Of a stretch of 22,170 bases of DNA, positions 1-6,629 are shown one piece after another; position 1 is the stretch's first letter; the number at the start of each line of letters is the position of its first letter. Below the pieces are notes generated by a model. The model was not told the origin of the DNA, searched no databases, and worked only from the letters and a program-made list of their open reading frames with translations. The DNA comes from a virus. The stretch lies in IMG/VR virus record IMGVR_UViG_3300050821_003438, positions 1 to 22,170 of that record; one strand, 5' to 3'. The position numbers and the translations under genes were made by a program.

Positions 1-762
1 GTGGTGATGGTAGCGGCCATATCTCCAGGTCAGCCGGCACACGTCAGGATGCAACGCCACGATCATGCGAGACTTGGCAAGCGTGCCGTTGCCATACAAC
101 GCGGTGGTGTTGCCGCCCTTCGTCACCTGGGTCTGTATTTTCTTCTGGAGGAACGCATTGAACAGGACAGTGCATAGCCCTGCCTTCAACATGCGTAGCG
201 ACAGGTCCAGGTCTTCATTGTAGCGGGCACGCCACCGGAACGGCAGATCGCAGCGGATCAGATTGCACGAGAATATGCGGGTATTCAGCGTGAACGGTGC
301 CTTGCGGTCCTTTTTAGGCACGAAGAAATCGTAATTCGGGCCGGCCATGGCCACGTTCTCGTAGCGTAATACGAAGTCTTCCATGCAACGGAAGATCGTG
401 CCGTCCATCACCTGATATTTAGTGTTGCGGTTCACGCGGTAGAAGCCGGAGATATTGTCATCCATGATCCAATGCCACGGCGCGCCTGATGCCATGGCAT
501 GCTGCCAGATGAAATTGCGGGCAGGTCCTGATCCTTTGCTGCGGGCCGGGTCCCAGTCGTCACAAGTCTCGTATCCACGCTTGTATGCTTCGTCCAGGAT
601 CAACAGCCGGTCTTCCGGTATCACGGCGGCATAGTTGTCGTATTCCTGTTCCTCGACCACGACCGTATACGGCACATGCATGTGGTCCAGGTAGCGCATG
701 GTGGTGCGCGTCTCGTGCCGGCCCTTGCTGGGGATGTAGATCGGAAATCTAGGGTTCGTCAC
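1..762 (-). CDS. TET-associated glycosyltransferase (TAGT), C-terminus cut by window edge
   Basis: A GT-A-like glycosyltransferase of the phage TAGT family, which is thought to add sugars to oxidised 5-methylcytosine (hydroxymethylcytosine-type bases) in phage DNA. I translated it by hand from a GTG at 762; 254 codons are open to the window edge. Visible family landmarks are IYIPSKGR at residues 8-15, PYTVVVEEQEYDNYAA at 31-46, GPARN at 79-83, the metal/sugar-site-like WIMDDN at 98-103, YNEDLDLSLR at 181-190 and KGGNT at 215-219. The ending WRYGRYHHH resembles the family C-terminus, so probably only some 10-20 residues are missing. The start overlaps the end of the ParB-like gene by 14 bp, which suggests co-translation. 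The cognate TET/JBP oxygenase and C5-methyltransferase are not in this window. Family assignment is from remembered sequence patterns; the sugar and target base are inferred. Confidence 0.85.
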   Translation of the reverse strand, partial: MTNPRFPIYIPSKGRHETRTTMRYLDHMHVPYTVVVEEQEYDNYAAVIPEDRLLILDEAYKRGYETCDDWDPARSKGSGPARNFIWQHAMASGAPWHWIMDDNISGFYRVNRNTKYQVMDGTIFRCMEDFVLRYENVAMAGPNYDFFVPKKDRKAPFTLNTRIFSCNLIRCDLPFRWRARYNEDLDLSLRMLKAGLCTVLFNAFLQKKIQTQVTKGGNTTALYGNGTLAKSRMIVALHPDVCRLTWRYGRYHHH

Positions 763-1420
763 TGACGTATGCCTTGTCGCCTGGATCACGCTCGATGAAC
801 GGGAACCACAGGAAACGTGCCTTCTCGCTGATAGTCTGGCCGATCACCCTGGCAAACTCGTTGACGCCATCCTGATCCACGAAGTGGACCATGATCGACC
901 GGAAGGCCGATGCGTCCTGCTGATTGAATTCGGGCATATCCTGCCATTCGCTGTCAGGATGTTCCACGCCCAGACCAAGCAGCGACTTGACTTCGTAATC
1001 CTCGAAACCGACCAGTCCCAGGTCGATGCCTTGCAGCTTCAGGTCTGCCACTTCCAGTTTCAGCATGGCAGGGTCCCATCCGCTGTTAAGTGCCAACTTA
1101 TTGTCGGCCAGCGTGTAAGCGCGGCGCTGTGCATCAGTCCAGCCGTGCGCAACCATAACCGGAACTGATTGCAGCCCGAGCTTGTGTGCTGCCAGGACGC
1201 GGCCATGACCTGCAATGATAGTGCCGGCTTCATCGACCAGCACCGGCATGGTCCAGCCCCATTCGCGGATGCTCGCGGCGATCTGACTGACCTGGACCTC
1301 ATTGTGCGTGCGGGCGTTCCTGGCATACGGCACCAGCTTGTCAATCGGCCACCGCTCAATCTTGTCAGCCGGCCACTGCGGCGGCTTCGGCGCTACCTGG
1401 ACGGCTTGCTTGCGCGCCAT
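749..1420 (-). CDS. ParB/sulfiredoxin-fold nuclease-like protein
   Basis: 223 aa. The N-terminal half is a ParB N-terminal-like (ParB/Srx) domain: IDKLVPYARNARTH at about residues 26-39, a GHGR box at 71-74 and ADNKLA at 105-110. There is no ParB helix-turn-helix or CTP-clamp dimer domain, so this is not a partition ParB. The C-terminal part (about 155-223, with EWQDMPEF and FLWFPF) is a module I associate with phage ParB-like proteins encoded just before a TAGT gene. In phages these proteins sit beside DNA methylases, HNH nucleases and terminases. A role in DNA modification or in processing modified DNA is inferred from that context. Its stop lies inside the TAGT start region. Confidence 0.85.
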   Translation of the reverse strand: MARKQAVQVAPKPPQWPADKIERWPIDKLVPYARNARTHNEVQVSQIAASIREWGWTMPVLVDEAGTIIAGHGRVLAAHKLGLQSVPVMVAHGWTDAQRRAYTLADNKLALNSGWDPAMLKLEVADLKLQGIDLGLVGFEDYEVKSLLGLGVEHPDSEWQDMPEFNQQDASAFRSIMVHFVDQDGVNEFARVIGQTISEKARFLWFPFIERDPGDKAYVSDEP

Positions 1421-1515
1421 CGGTCAAATTCGCTGGGATTGAAATCTAAAAATAACGCTTGGGGCACGGTCTGCACGAGATCGCAATTCGGGTTTGGGAC
1501 CCCCTACCCCGATGC

Positions 1516-1683
1516 TCACCAGAACCTGCCGCCGCCGAACAGCAGCACGAGCACGAGGATCAGCAGGACGAGGCCGATGACGCTGATGCCACCGTGGCCA
1601 TAGTAGCCTGATTGATACCCATACCAACCACCACCACCACCGAACAGCACGAGCACAATGATGATGATCAATATCAGGTTCAT
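1516..1683 (-). CDS. small glycine-rich hydrophobic protein (DUF3309-like)
   Basis: 55 aa, translated by hand. Two hydrophobic segments (residues 3-14, Leu/Ile/Val-rich, and 33-49) flank a Gly/Trp/Tyr-rich middle with five consecutive glycines and the pattern WYGYQSGYYGHGG. The C-terminus is GGGRFW. This layout resembles the short DUF3309-type membrane proteins common in proteobacteria and their phages. The ATG overlaps the HNH gene stop. Its two-helix plan would fit a small membrane protein, but no function can be assigned. Confidence 0.7.
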   Translation of the reverse strand: MNLILIIIIVLVLFGGGGGWYGYQSGYYGHGGISVIGLVLLILVLVLLFGGGRFW

Positions 1684-2009
1684 CGTGCATGCCTCATTGG
1701 ATTGCCGAAACCACCATCATGCGTTGCAGTCTTGCGATCATGACAACGCTTGGTCATAGAGCGCAGATTGTCCCAGTCATACATCAACGCATCATTGCCA
1801 AGGTGTGGGCGACGATGATCCACAACGGTTGCAATGCCGCCGCAGTTGTCATCGCATTCACATATCGGATGCGTGGCAAGGTATGCATTGCGAAGGTGTT
1901 GCCAGCGCCGATTGTTATAGGGGCGCGCCTTGGTCTGATCGTATGCCTTGGCGCGTTCTGCCGGCGACTGCCATCCAGCAGGAACATGCAGCGGCGCGCT
2001 TACCGGCAT
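1680..2009 (-). CDS. HNH endonuclease
   Basis: 109 aa. The HNH fold is clear: zinc-binding cysteines at residues 50, 52 and 56 (CECDDNC), DH at 64-65 followed by RRPHLGN, DWDNL at 78-82, and CHDRKT at 89-94, which supplies the last ligand and histidine. Small HNH proteins of this size often lie beside the terminase in tailed phages and assist DNA packaging cleavage. The position upstream of the ParB-like and TAGT genes fits this. The start ATG at 2009 overlaps the stop of the upstream ORF; its stop overlaps the next small gene. Confidence 0.85.
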   Translation of the reverse strand: MPVSAPLHVPAGWQSPAERAKAYDQTKARPYNNRRWQHLRNAYLATHPICECDDNCGGIATVVDHRRPHLGNDALMYDWDNLRSMTKRCHDRKTATHDGGFGNPMRHAR

Positions 2010-2353
2010 TGCGTCATCGCCTTCTCGAAGGCTGCTGCGTGACGCGCCCGCATGATGGTCCTGGCGATGTCTGCCACCAGCGCATCGTCGGCATGGCCGA
2101 GAAGCTGCGGCATGTCGTCCAGGTAGACCATGACATCCTCGGTCTGGATGACTGATGCGCGAGGCTTCAGGCCGAGCACGCCAGCTTGGAACGGGGGAAT
2201 GGGAACATGCGAGCGATGGCGTGGACCTGTCTGCGGTCTGACAGGAATGCCCAGCGGCATGCCGGCGCTGTCAATCTCCCACACGATCAGGACATGATCA
2301 GCGAGGCGAACCACGTCGCCGCGCCGCAGTTGATTGGACAGTCGATCCCCCAA
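2000..2353 (-). CDS. hypothetical protein, uncertain start
   Basis: About 117 aa if started at the TTG at 2353. The sequence looks coding (LRRGDVVRLADHVLIVWEID near the N-terminus, a helical C-terminus) and its stop overlaps the HNH start by 10 bp. No recognisable family. The start is a problem: the open frame reaches back to about 2436 with no in-frame ATG or GTG and no good Shine-Dalgarno before the TTG. An N-terminal CTG start, or a frameshift from the overlapping frame that has an ATG near 2421, are alternatives. Confidence 0.5.
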   Translation of the reverse strand: MGDRLSNQLRRGDVVRLADHVLIVWEIDSAGMPLGIPVRPQTGPRHRSHVPIPPFQAGVLGLKPRASVIQTEDVMVYLDDMPQLLGHADDALVADIARTIMRARHAAAFEKAMTQCR

Positions 2354-2485
2354 AAAGATGCTGGACGTTGGGGAGAAACCGACGCCCAGCGAGTGCAGGT
2401 TGGTTGGCTCGTCATCGCCGCCCCCGGTAGCTGGCAGTCACGCCACTGGCGACGATGACGCAATCTGTAGACCAACTGCGCGCGA

Positions 2486-2923
2486 CTACGCAACCATTGG
2501 TGGTGTTCGTCTTCTGTTTCCGCCCCGAGTCGGCCCGATTCGTTCGTCGGACGTTCCACGTGGAACATCCAGCCGCCAGCCGAAGCCGATCCGGTTGGTG
2601 ATCTGAACGGTTGATCCTGCCTGCTTCAACCGGCCCCGGAGGACTGACATGCCGGCCCGCACGTTCTCGTTCGATACCTCGGGATGCCGGTCTGACTTGC
2701 GCATCGCCGCCCTGATCCGCTCGAGCGTCACCGTCTGGCCATTGGCAGCGATCAGGACCTGGAGCAGCCGCCCGATCCCGAGACTGACGTTGACCTGCCT
2801 GGACCCGACCACGATCACGCCATTGGTCATGTCCAGGCCGACGTCGCCAAACCGCTGAAGCTGGACCGCCACGCCACGAGCCTCAGAAGGCCGCTGGCGG
2901 GGTCCAGGTCCTGGCCGGTCCAT
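2486..2923 (-). CDS. winged-helix (OmpR/PhoB-type) DNA-binding protein
   Basis: 145 aa. Residues about 33-115 match the Trans_reg_C winged helix: a beta-rich start with GVIVVGSRQVNVSLG, a helix LLQVLIAANGQTV, then ERIRAAM, a recognition-helix region ending VRAGMSVLRGRLKQAG, and the wing hairpin VQITNRIGFGWRLD. There is no receiver domain, so it is a stand-alone DNA-binding protein, probably a phage transcription regulator. The last 25 residues look disordered, and the parS-like palindrome lies within their coding sequence. The true start could be the GTG at 2872, because the first 17 residues are low-complexity and poorly supported. Confidence 0.7.
   Translation of the reverse strand: MDRPGPGPRQRPSEARGVAVQLQRFGDVGLDMTNGVIVVGSRQVNVSLGIGRLLQVLIAANGQTVTLERIRAAMRKSDRHPEVSNENVRAGMSVLRGRLKQAGSTVQITNRIGFGWRLDVPRGTSDERIGPTRGGNRRRTPPMVA
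2553..2566. other. parS-like centromere palindrome
   Basis: GTTCCACGTGGAAC is a perfect 14-bp palindrome identical to the core of bacterial chromosomal parS sites (consensus around GTTNCACGTGNAAC). With one mismatched pair per half it extends to 22 bp (2549-2570). It lies inside the 3' end of the winged-helix gene. Read in another minus-strand frame it gives a MFHVE start, the same peptide seen where parS overlaps coding starts in alphaproteobacteria. Confidence 0.75.
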
Positions 2924-2956
2924 CCAGCCGGCCAGGAGGCCAGACGCCCCAGGCGA

Positions 2957-3409
2957 TCATCCTGGCCAGCCGGCGAGGCGATCCAGCGCCTGGATGGTCC
3001 AGCGGCGGACAGTCATCCGGTCGACATGGTGCTGGCGCGCCATTTCTGACCATGACAGGTCCTGGACCACATGCGCCTGGAGCAGCCGGCAATGGAACGG
3101 CCCGAGGGCGTCCGCCAGCCGGCGCAGCCGTCCGACCGCATCCAGCCGCGTCAGGGCAGCGCCTCCAGGCGTGCCGGCTCCCCGCTGGACCATCAATGGC
3201 GGACCACGCTGCGGCAGCGTCATGGCAAGCTCCCAGGTCTGCCGGAAGGTGACCGCTGCGGACCATGCCAGCAGGTCAATCGCGCCATCGGCCAGCAGAC
3301 CATCGAGCCGCGTGACGATCCGCCAGCCTTGCCGGAAGACGGTTGCATCCACGCGCGGCGCTTCCAGGTCCTGGCGATGCTGGCGGGCGAACCGGCTGGG
3401 TTCCATCAC
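2957..3409 (-). CDS. helix-turn-helix protein, sigma-like C-terminus
   Basis: 150 aa. The C-terminal 50 residues (from RLADALGPFHCRLLQAHVVQDLSWSEMARQHHVDRMTVRRWTIQALDRLA, quoted here only as its span) form a helix-turn-helix of the sigma-70 region 4/RinA type: WSEMARQHHVDRMTVRRW is the HTH. The N-terminal 90 residues are basic and hydrophobic without a known motif. Such proteins often control late genes in phages, and this is inferred here. Start is GTG at 3409 or ATG at 3406, overlapping the stop of the upstream 55-aa gene. Confidence 0.65.
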   Translation of the reverse strand: MMEPSRFARQHRQDLEAPRVDATVFRQGWRIVTRLDGLLADGAIDLLAWSAAVTFRQTWELAMTLPQRGPPLMVQRGAGTPGGAALTRLDAVGRLRRLADALGPFHCRLLQAHVVQDLSWSEMARQHHVDRMTVRRWTIQALDRLAGWPG

Positions 3410-3573
3410 CAGAAATCCGGCGCAGGCATGATCCGGCTGGCGAAGGCTTCGATCTCCCGTTCCAGGATGATCCGCTGGTGGATGGTCAGCGGCGGAAGCT
3501 CGTGCACGAGGATGTCCACGGTTCGGTCGAGCTCAACGTGGCGCTTGGCTTCCTGTTCGATGCGCTCGCTCAC
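3406..3573 (-). CDS. small helical hypothetical protein
   Basis: 55 aa, translated by hand from GTG at 3573, preceded by a GGGGA Shine-Dalgarno-like stretch. It is charged and almost all helical (SERIEQEAKRHVELDRTV, then RIILEREIEAFASRIM) and ends in PAPDFW. Its stop overlaps the next gene start, which supports it as a cistron in the leftward operon. Function unknown. Confidence 0.55.
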   Translation of the reverse strand: MSERIEQEAKRHVELDRTVDILVHELPPLTIHQRIILEREIEAFASRIMPAPDFW

Positions 3574-3672
3574 CGGCTGATCCCCAGCCAGGACCTAACC
3601 TGCGCACACAGCCGGCATGGCTTGCGCGGCCGCAGCGGCTTCTGGACCTGGAAGGCTGGACCACGCCACGCA

Positions 3673-4287
3673 CTAGGCGGCGGGGGGATGCTGGGGACTG
3701 TCCGGGACATTGGACGCGGCGGTGGCTTCTGGCGCATGGCGTTTCACTCCCCCAGGTAGCGGATTGATCCGGTCCAGTTGTTCAGGTGATGCGTATCGCG
3801 GCGTGAAGCCGACAACGGTAGCAGTCGGCGGCGCATCATCCCCTCGCTCGATTGCCTCGATGATGTGCGGCGGCAGGTAGCCCAGGTGCTGCGGTGCCCA
3901 TTGCCTGACCAGCAATGCCAGCAGTCGCAGCAGGCGCACGTCACCGCCGCATGCATGAACCTTGCGCATGATGCCGGCGGCATCGTCCCAATCCTGGCGC
4001 AGCCACGCCTTGCGATCTTCCCAGGCTTCCGCCTCGCGCTGCTGTTCCGGCACTGCCTGCCGGCTCTGCTGGCGTGCATGGAATAAGCGCAGCACTGCGC
4101 GGACACGATCCGCGCTGTTCAGGCTTCGCAGGTCACGCCAGATGCCCTCGATTGCTTCCTCGGTGAACCATGCTGGCGGCAGGTCGCCCAGGCGTGGCAG
4201 CAGGTATTCGACCGTGCGTCTGCTGTTCCTTCCAGCCGGCAATACCCTGTCACCAAGCGCAGCGATCCAGTCATCAAGGGGCATCAT
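3673..4287 (-). CDS. hypothetical protein downstream of replication protein
   Basis: 204 aa with a helical, Arg/Trp-rich body (PPAWFTEEAIEGIWRDLRSL; REAEAWEDRKAWLRQDWDD) and a Pro/Ala-rich tail. The ATG overlaps the stop of the replication-protein gene by 4 bp (ATGA), so the two are translationally coupled. By position it could be a replication partner or helicase loader, but I see no Walker motif and no recognisable domain. Confidence 0.6.
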   Translation of the reverse strand: MMPLDDWIAALGDRVLPAGRNSRRTVEYLLPRLGDLPPAWFTEEAIEGIWRDLRSLNSADRVRAVLRLFHARQQSRQAVPEQQREAEAWEDRKAWLRQDWDDAAGIMRKVHACGGDVRLLRLLALLVRQWAPQHLGYLPPHIIEAIERGDDAPPTATVVGFTPRYASPEQLDRINPLPGGVKRHAPEATAASNVPDSPQHPPAA

Positions 4288-4847
4288 TCCTTGCCTTCCT
4301 TCCTGGCGAAATTTGCAACGACTAAAGCCTCCCCGCCCAGCGGGGAGGTTGGAGGGGTTCTTTTTTTCGGGGGTCGAAGGGGGTGTCCCCCTTCTACTGC
4401 TTCTGCTTCTGCTTCTGCTTCTACTAATAGGTCCCCTATTAGGTGCGAGCCGTTTGACCTATTAGGTAACCTATTAGGTGACCTATTAGGTTCACCCCAC
4501 CGCTTGGCGATGTGAATGCGGCCTTCCTGGCTGCGTTCAGCGTCACGGATCATTCGTCTACAGATGATGATCCCCTCGTTGTTCCTACTGAAGACCCCCA
4601 TGCTTTCAAGCTCGCGGATCAGGGGGAGCACTTGCCTCGCATCTGCTTTGCACATGCGTCCCACTTGCTTGGCTTCTGTCTCGCTCTTGCGTCGCGGCGG
4701 CAGGATCAAGTGGCCGACCGGATCAGCAACGGCCATGTTGCAAAGCATTTCCATCCACAGCCCGCGCGCCGCGAGTGAACAGGCTTGCAGGTTCAGGTCT
4801 GTTTGCCAGTCACGCCAAAAGAATTTGCCCCAATGAAATCCCTTCAT
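4284..4847 (-). CDS. phage replication-initiator-like protein (DUF1376/YdaU-like N-terminus)
   Basis: 187 aa. The N-terminus (HWGKFFWRDWQTDLNLQACS, then LAARGLWMEMLCNMA) matches the start of phage replisome-organiser or DUF1376-type proteins, which carry a winged helix that binds the phage origin. The middle (CKADARQVLPLIRELESMGV...CRRMIRD) fits the rest of that domain. The C-terminus is low complexity: PNR(S/L) repeats encoded by 12-bp iterons, then four Glu-Ala repeats, then a tail that includes a REP-like palindrome. Lambda O shows the same principle, with origin iterons inside the initiator gene. It overlaps the VRR-NUC gene and the 204-aa gene by ATGA junctions. The role as initiator is inferred. 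Confidence 0.65.
   Translation of the reverse strand: MKGFHWGKFFWRDWQTDLNLQACSLAARGLWMEMLCNMAVADPVGHLILPPRRKSETEAKQVGRMCKADARQVLPLIRELESMGVFSRNNEGIIICRRMIRDAERSQEGRIHIAKRWGEPNRSPNRLPNRSNGSHLIGDLLVEAEAEAEAVEGGHPLRPPKKRTPPTSPLGGEALVVANFARKEGKE
4328..4348. repeat. REP-like GC-rich palindrome inside the replication gene
   Basis: CCTCCCCGC, a 3-nt loop (CCA), then GCGGGGAGG: a perfect 9-bp inverted repeat. It is translated in frame as part of TSPLGGEA. Palindromes of this composition are common dispersed elements in alphaproteobacteria, so this tail may be an inserted element that stayed in frame. A T-run follows on the plus strand only after a 12-nt gap, so it is not a convincing terminator. Confidence 0.5.
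4423..4491. repeat. 12-bp iterons, candidate replication origin
   Basis: Three exact copies of ACCTATTAGGT start at 4457, 4469 and 4481 (period 12 bp), each a 5-bp inverted repeat around one base. A close copy, CCCTATTAGGT, starts at 4434 and a diverged one, ACTAATAGGT, at 4423. They encode the PNRS/PNRL peptide repeats of the replication protein. A (GAAGCA)n tract (plus strand TGCTTC, about 4397-4420) adjoins them. Iterons in an initiator gene are a classic phage origin layout. Confidence 0.6.
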
Positions 4848-5257
4848 AGGGGCTCCCTCACGCGACGGTTGCGGGGGATGTTCCAGGCATCAATACACGC
4901 CAGCACTTCTGTCGCATCGCGCGCCACGCCAGCGCGGCCGCCGGCTGCCAGGACGGCTGCAATGACTGACCGCTGCGCATCTGACAGCACGCCGTCTTCG
5001 GCTTTAATCTCGCAGACGTGGGCAAGGCCACGGTACAGCAGGAACAGGTCAGGCACGCCGGCAACAATGCCGCGCCCGATCCGCACGCCGGGGACTTCGC
5101 CGGCATAATTTGCATGATCAATGCTGAACCAGCAGACGCCGAACCGGCTGACCTTTCCAGGCGGCGCGAGTTCGATTGTAAGTGTAGAGGCAATCTGTCG
5201 CTGGAGCGGATGTTCGCGGACGACAGGCGCGGTCAGCCTGAAGGTTGACCGCTTCAT
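4844..5257 (-). CDS. VRR-NUC domain nuclease
   Basis: 137 aa from the ATG at 5257. The open frame extends upstream into the preceding gene; this ATG is preferred because it follows an AGGTGG sequence and falls just after the preceding stop at 5262. The VRR-NUC (PD-(D/E)XK-like) core is present: RGIVAGVPDLFLL at about 62-74 (D70 as the metal-binding Asp), EIKAEDG at 83-89 (the E-x-K motif) and LSDAQRSVIAAVLAAGG at 91-107. Phage VRR-NUC proteins are small stand-alone nucleases often encoded near replication genes and thought to act on branched DNA. It couples to the replication gene by an ATGA overlap. Confidence 0.8.
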   Translation of the reverse strand: MKRSTFRLTAPVVREHPLQRQIASTLTIELAPPGKVSRFGVCWFSIDHANYAGEVPGVRIGRGIVAGVPDLFLLYRGLAHVCEIKAEDGVLSDAQRSVIAAVLAAGGRAGVARDATEVLACIDAWNIPRNRRVREPL

Positions 5258-5261
5258 CCAC

Positions 5262-5558
5262 CTAGCTCGCCTGCTGACGTATGACCTTTTTAGCCTGGAC
5301 AGTGGCGCGCGGCGGGCTGCGTTCCGGCAGAAGCAAGACTTGCCCGACTGCCTGCTTGCCGTGGCGCGGATGTCCTGCGGCAAGCTGCGCCATGGTCAGG
5401 CGGATGCCCAAATCATCCGCGAGTGCGATCAGGCTGGCATAATACCCGGATGGAATGCCGAACGTGGCCCAGCGTGACACGCTGGTGCGATGCAGGCCGA
5501 GACGTTCCCCCACGTAGGTATTCCCGCCCAGGCGTTGGATGATGGCGGCGTGATCCAT
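5262..5558 (-). CDS. Cro/YdaS-like helix-turn-helix repressor
   Basis: 98 aa. The N-terminal 50 residues form a Cro/YdaS-type HTH: IIQRLGGNTYVGERLGLHRTSVSRWATFGIP, with the recognition helix at HRTSVSRWA. The C-terminal 40 residues are basic and unstructured. It is the first gene of the leftward operon and faces the rightward operon across a 250-bp control region, the normal place for a phage Cro. The second repressor lies far away, downstream of the integrase. Confidence 0.75.
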   Translation of the reverse strand: MDHAAIIQRLGGNTYVGERLGLHRTSVSRWATFGIPSGYYASLIALADDLGIRLTMAQLAAGHPRHGKQAVGQVLLLPERSPPRATVQAKKVIRQQAS

Positions 5559-5814
5559 CGGCCGACGCTACTGCGGTTCACGTTCTCCTGACAAGTCTGT
5601 GATGGTAGTTTTACGCTGCAATCACAGTTGGCGGGGTTTTTATACTTGCTGACGCCCAGGCACAACCACAGAGTACTAGGCGCAGTGCTTTGTATATACG
5701 AAATCTGCATTAAAAATCGCTATTGCCCTGCATGCAGTCCTACGCTACGTTTTTCCCTGACGAGAAATCTGCCAGTTGACAGATCGGCCAGCGCATCACG
5801 ACCAGGAGGTGCGA
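5559..5814. promoter_or_regulatory. divergent early control region
   Basis: The 256-bp gap between the Cro-like gene and the rightward operon is more AT-rich than its surroundings. A perfect 7-bp inverted repeat, CTGTGAT (5597-5603) and ATCACAG (5621-5627), is a likely operator pair. A leftward promoter can be drawn as TTGTGC (minus strand, 5665-5660), 17 bp, TAAAAA (5642-5637). For the rightward side, TATATA and TAAAAAT stretches near 5693-5718 are possible -10 boxes without a good -35. A weaker palindrome CTGCCAGTTGACAG lies at about 5769-5782. All promoter calls are by eye. Confidence 0.5.
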
Positions 5815-6381
5815 GTGAGCGAACGTGCGCCAGGACCATCGACCATCGAGCGGTGCATTGCAGCATATCAGCGCGTCAGGGCATTGCTGGAAGCCGATCC
5901 GAATATTGAGATGGACGAGCAGGCGATTAAGACCGCGCTTGATGCTGATCCTTCAGTTGTGCAACCGGATGAATTGCTGCGGCGCATTGTCGCGGCGATC
6001 GTGTTCTCGGAAGCACGCGAAGCAGAGTCCAAGACCATCGCAGCATCCATGACGGCACGCCAGCAACGCTATGGGCTACGGTCTTCCTGGCTGCGCGAAC
6101 TGCTGTTCGATGTCATGGCTGCCTTGGAACGCCGCAGCTTCGCCGCGCCGCTGGCAATGGTCAGCATCCGTGCCGGCAAGGCGAGCGTGGTCATCACCGA
6201 CGAGCAGGCGTTACCGGATGCATACATACGAACGAAGCGGGAACCTGACCGGGTGGCCCTGCTGGCAGACTTGATGCAAGGGGAGATCATACCGGGCGCT
6301 GTTCTGTCCAATCCTGTGCCTGTTGTGGCTCTAATCAAACCGAAACCGAAACTTGAAAGGGAATTGTTGGATGGCCGCTGA
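5815..6381 (+). CDS. Siphovirus Gp157-like protein
   Basis: 188 aa from the GTG at 5815, preceded by a strong AGGAGGT Shine-Dalgarno; an upstream in-frame TTG at 5776 lacks one. The C-terminal half has the Gp157 signature: an aromatic/Arg-rich helix, then SIRAGKASVVITDEQALPDAYI, then REPDRVALLADLMQGEIIPGAVL. Gp157 proteins are found in early gene clusters next to recombination genes; one homologue has been linked to phage resistance when expressed in the host. The exact biochemical role is unknown. It is the first gene of the rightward operon. Confidence 0.75.
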   Translation: MSERAPGPSTIERCIAAYQRVRALLEADPNIEMDEQAIKTALDADPSVVQPDELLRRIVAAIVFSEAREAESKTIAASMTARQQRYGLRSSWLRELLFDVMAALERRSFAAPLAMVSIRAGKASVVITDEQALPDAYIRTKREPDRVALLADLMQGEIIPGAVLSNPVPVVALIKPKPKLERELLDGR

Positions 6382-6628
6382 GAATACCGCCATGTCCATT
6401 AGGCTCGCGCATCGGTTCGCCGAGGTCCTGCGAGAGTCTGGCATGCCAGGACCTGACGGCTGCGCCACGCTGGCGCTTTGCTATGGAATTTGGATCGAGG
6501 CCCAGGAACGGGCCGACGCCGGCCACTGCATCGACATGATGGAAGCCGGCAAGCAGCACGCATTGGAAGCCTACCAACGATTGCGCGCCTACCGGCTGAT
6601 CGACAACCAACTGGACGCGGGGATCTGA
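6371..6628 (+). CDS. hypothetical protein between Gp157 and RecT
   Basis: 85 aa from the ATG at 6371, with an AGGGAA Shine-Dalgarno upstream; it overlaps the end of the Gp157-like gene by 11 bp and ends 1 bp before RecT. It is helical and carries five cysteines, including CATLALCYG. No domain recognised. The tight packing points to a role with the recombination genes. Confidence 0.65.
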   Translation: MAAENTAMSIRLAHRFAEVLRESGMPGPDGCATLALCYGIWIEAQERADAGHCIDMMEAGKQHALEAYQRLRAYRLIDNQLDAGI

Positions 6629-6629
6629 C

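Noticed and set aside
749-1420. Partition protein ParB that would act on the parS-like site
   Set aside because: Only the ParB/Srx-like N-terminal fold with GHGR is present; the HTH that reads parS and the dimer domain are absent, and no parA is seen.
3071-3759. Plus-strand frames of 169 and 138 aa
   Set aside because: They oppose the leftward operon genes, have no good ribosome site and no domain.
4328-4370. Rho-independent terminator on the plus strand
   Set aside because: The hairpin is followed by a 12-nt gap before the T run and lies antisense within a coding gene; better explained as a REP-like palindrome.
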